A stretch of DNA of 64,000 nt, taken from Rhodeus uyekii. Taxonomy: Eukaryota; Chordata; Actinopteri; Cypriniformes; Acheilognathidae. Positions 61,801-64,000 of the stretch are shown here, piece by piece. Under the pieces are notes generated by a model that saw only the letters and a program-made list of their open reading frames with translations, made no database searches and had not been told where the DNA came from. Every line of letters starts with the position of its first letter. Position 1 is the first letter of the stretch. The translations under genes and the position numbers were made by a program. The stretch covers positions 2,445,501 to 2,509,500 of the forward strand of contig JAWRVZ010000025.1 in assembly GCA_037043235.1 (NCBI GenBank), written 5' to 3'.

Positions 61801-62512
61801 GTTTGAAGGCTGGCTTGGCTGTAATTTAACTGCTTTATGAGTAGCTTAGGCTTGAAAAGCACATTTAAAAGATATTATTATTCTAAAAAAAACTGTACTT
61901 GCAGTCATATAATCCCAACAATCTAACAAAAACACAAAGACGGATATATGTGTGTGTGCACTAACAGCGGAGTCTCATCACGGTTTAATCAATGTCTAAA
62001 TCAACGTGACTCCCATCTCAATGTTATAAATGACTGTCTTTCAAGTGTCCTCTTCAGATTATGTAATCAAATGACCACAAAGAAATCTTTACATGATGAA
62101 ATAAAGGGAAGTAAAACGTACATTAACAGATAGCGGGAGTCGGGGAAAGCCATGCTTTACCACTGCTCTCTGCCCCAACACAGGTCTTGCAGCACCGGTG
62201 TGACTACATGACTGATGGCCTTATGAAACATGAAGGTGTTGTGTCAATAAACGCAGTTCCGCTACATCCATCAACCTGCCCTGACAGGAATGTGCAAATT
62301 TTATTGCCTGTGCCCTGCATTTCATTTACTTTTCACTAGTGCAGCCTTCACTGCAGGAATCCCTTTACAGTGAGGTATACATGTTTTAAGATCATATACA
62401 ACATATTCCATGATTTCAAGATTGAAATAATAGTGCTTCTTGCTGTTATCTTTATAAGTTTGTTTGTTTGTCTGTTTCACTGTTATTATTAAGTATTTCA
62501 ACATAATATATA

Positions 62513-62514
<2 letters not shown>
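58862..62514. other. AT-rich unassigned sequence
   Basis: A poly-A run lies at about 59185-59201. The 126-codon ORF at 59862-60242 and the 84-codon ORF at 60504-60758 resemble no protein I recognise and have no clear splice context. No RNA gene is seen. Confidence 0.4.

Positions 62515-62583
<69 letters not shown>
62515..62583. repeat. (TA)n microsatellite
   Basis: About 34 uninterrupted TA units. Confidence 0.95.
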
Positions 62584-62586
<3 letters not shown>

Positions 62587-63399
62587 GTTGCACCACCTTT
62601 ATATACAGTTGTATTCTTACCTTTATGACTGATTCCACTTTACTAACTTACCAACTAACTAACTTGTCATTAACACCAAATGTGTTTAACATATGCTGTC
62701 CCTTAGCATGATGTCACGCTACGAGTTAAGTTGTAACAATATAACATTTTTAAGCAGCCTTTTGTAGAAATTTTAGCACAATGGTGATACAAATAGAAAA
62801 TGCATAATTCACAGGATTTAAAAAAAAAAAAAAAGGCAGACATTTGAGTTATTGAATTTTTGACTCCAAGCCTTACTGTGACAGTTAGTGCTAGTCCTCC
62901 ATACTTCTTCATCATTGGCCAAAAAACAAACAAAAAATGCTTACATAAAAAAATCTCAGACCCCTGAGATCATGTGATTTGCATCCACAATGGCTCTTAC
63001 ACATCTTAAAAGCAATTTCAAGTCCTAATTTCCATCAAGAGCCAGGTTCGTAAATCTTCCCAGAATTACACAACACACTCCTAACTCCCTGAGGGAATTC
63101 TGGCTTAGTATCTTTATAATGCTGCTTTAAATTGGTTTGTCCAAATGTGCAAGACTGGAAGATTTACAAGTATGCCATGCATATAAAATGCACAGTGGGA
63201 ATGGAGGGGAAAAAAGCCATGCATTTCTAATAAAGGGCAAACACCATGATAGAGACTGATTTTAAACAGCATCCTTTCTATCCCATGGACAACATTACAG
63301 CATGACTAAACTGCTCCCTATTTCATTTTAGTGCATAAACCGATTTCTTCCCTCAAAAAATATTTAATTTAGTGTGCATTTTGTTTATCTGTTTTTGTA
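62584..63399. other. AT-rich unassigned sequence
   Basis: No gene or repeat is recognised. A poly-A run lies at about 62820-62834. Confidence 0.4.
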
Positions 63400-63765
63400 T
63401 AAGGTCATTTCAAGATAAAGTTTAAAGTAAAAATTGAAGACACATTGTGTAATATAAAGTCAACAACTGAGAGGCATAAAGTCACAACTGTGAGAATAAA
63501 AGTTTAAACTTTTAATAAGTCACAATTTTGATATTTAAAGTTGCAAGTTCACAAAACAAAGTAGTAATTTTGATTTTTTTTTTACAATTACACAAAAATA
63601 AAGGATCAGTGAAATTAGGAAAAAGTTATAATTCTGAGAACTAAACAAACAGCCGTGAAATAAAGTAAAAAATAGCAGGCATAGTCACAATTGCAAGAAG
63701 AAAGGTAAGAAATTATGAAATATAAAGTTGCAACTCCAAGAAATAGTCACAATTGCCAGATTTTA
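63400..63765. repeat. Degenerate tandem repeat, AGTCACAACTGTGAGAA-type units
   Basis: Phrases such as AAGTCACAACTGTGAGAATA, AAGTCACAATTTTGATATTT, TAGTCACAATTGCAAGAAGA and AAAGTTGCAACTCCAAGAAA repeat at about 25-40 base intervals. It is the opposite-strand counterpart of the repeat at 11640-12115. Confidence 0.55.
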
Positions 63766-64000
63766 AATCACATTATCTATGTTTCCATCCAAAGTTGCAC
63801 ATTTAACTCATAAGCAAAATTGGAATATCATAAATAAATCAGTATTTCCATCCCATGTGTTGAAAATAACAAAATAGTCACTTCCTGGGAAAATATCTGT
63901 AATAAAAATGGAAGTTTCTGCAATCGTGATGAAAATGTGTGTCTCTTTATTCCTACATTATAAATGGAATATATAAGAGATGAAACACAATGACAGCTGT
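63766..64000. other. Possible edge of another interspersed repeat
   Basis: TATGTTTCCATCCAAAGTTG and CAGTATTTCCATCCCATGTG form a loose internal repeat of the type known in fish MITEs. The window ends before any boundary can be seen. Confidence 0.3.

Overview
The window looks like a gene-poor, AT-rich piece of a teleost fish chromosome, most likely a cyprinid (carp, goldfish, barb or zebrafish relatives). The evidence is the repeat content: DIRS-type tyrosine-recombinase retrotransposons, Tc1/mariner relics, hAT and pogo-like MITEs, a tRNA-derived SINE, LINE 3' tails of the kind common in cyprinids, and long TA, CA, GA and CT microsatellites. I recognise no host protein-coding exon, tRNA or rRNA gene and no prokaryotic feature. 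The taxonomic call rests on remembered repeat families, not on a search.

Layout. 1-1885 is the 5' part of a minus-strand DIRS-like element: a frameshifted Gag-like gene with a CCHC knuckle, plus its promoter/terminal region. Two short elements made of related terminal sequence stand alone at about 7715-7990 (minus) and 22058-22410 (plus). DIRS recombinase fragments lie at 6883-7121 (plus), 19273-20580 (minus) and 38955-40970 (minus, with upstream pol-like sequence), and a terminal piece lies at 27795-28078 (minus). A degenerate gypsy-like pol fragment lies at 20950-21430.

DNA transposons. One pogo-like MITE family has copies at 2321-3278, 14697-15926 and 26203-26595. A second pogo-like type is at 29475-30142 and 53792-54715. 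Two closely similar hAT-like MITEs sit in opposite orientation at 49600-50052 (inside a LINE) and 52409-53082. A small hAT MITE at 58592-58853 has a perfect 8-bp target duplication. Degenerate Tc1-like transposases are at 32840-33585, 33586-34030 and 46560-47425. The best preserved element is a 2.1-kb IS630/Tc1/mariner-like transposon at 56052-58190, with matching terminal inverted repeats, TA flanks and an intron-containing but broken transposase.

The remaining stretches are AT-rich, with microsatellites and unassigned sequence, and read as intergenic or intronic DNA. No gene network can be inferred. The window is best understood as a record of repeated, often nested, transposon insertion. 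Two minus-strand ORFs (8630-8896 and 25315-25536) have protein-like composition but no recognised family, and are flagged only as weak candidates.
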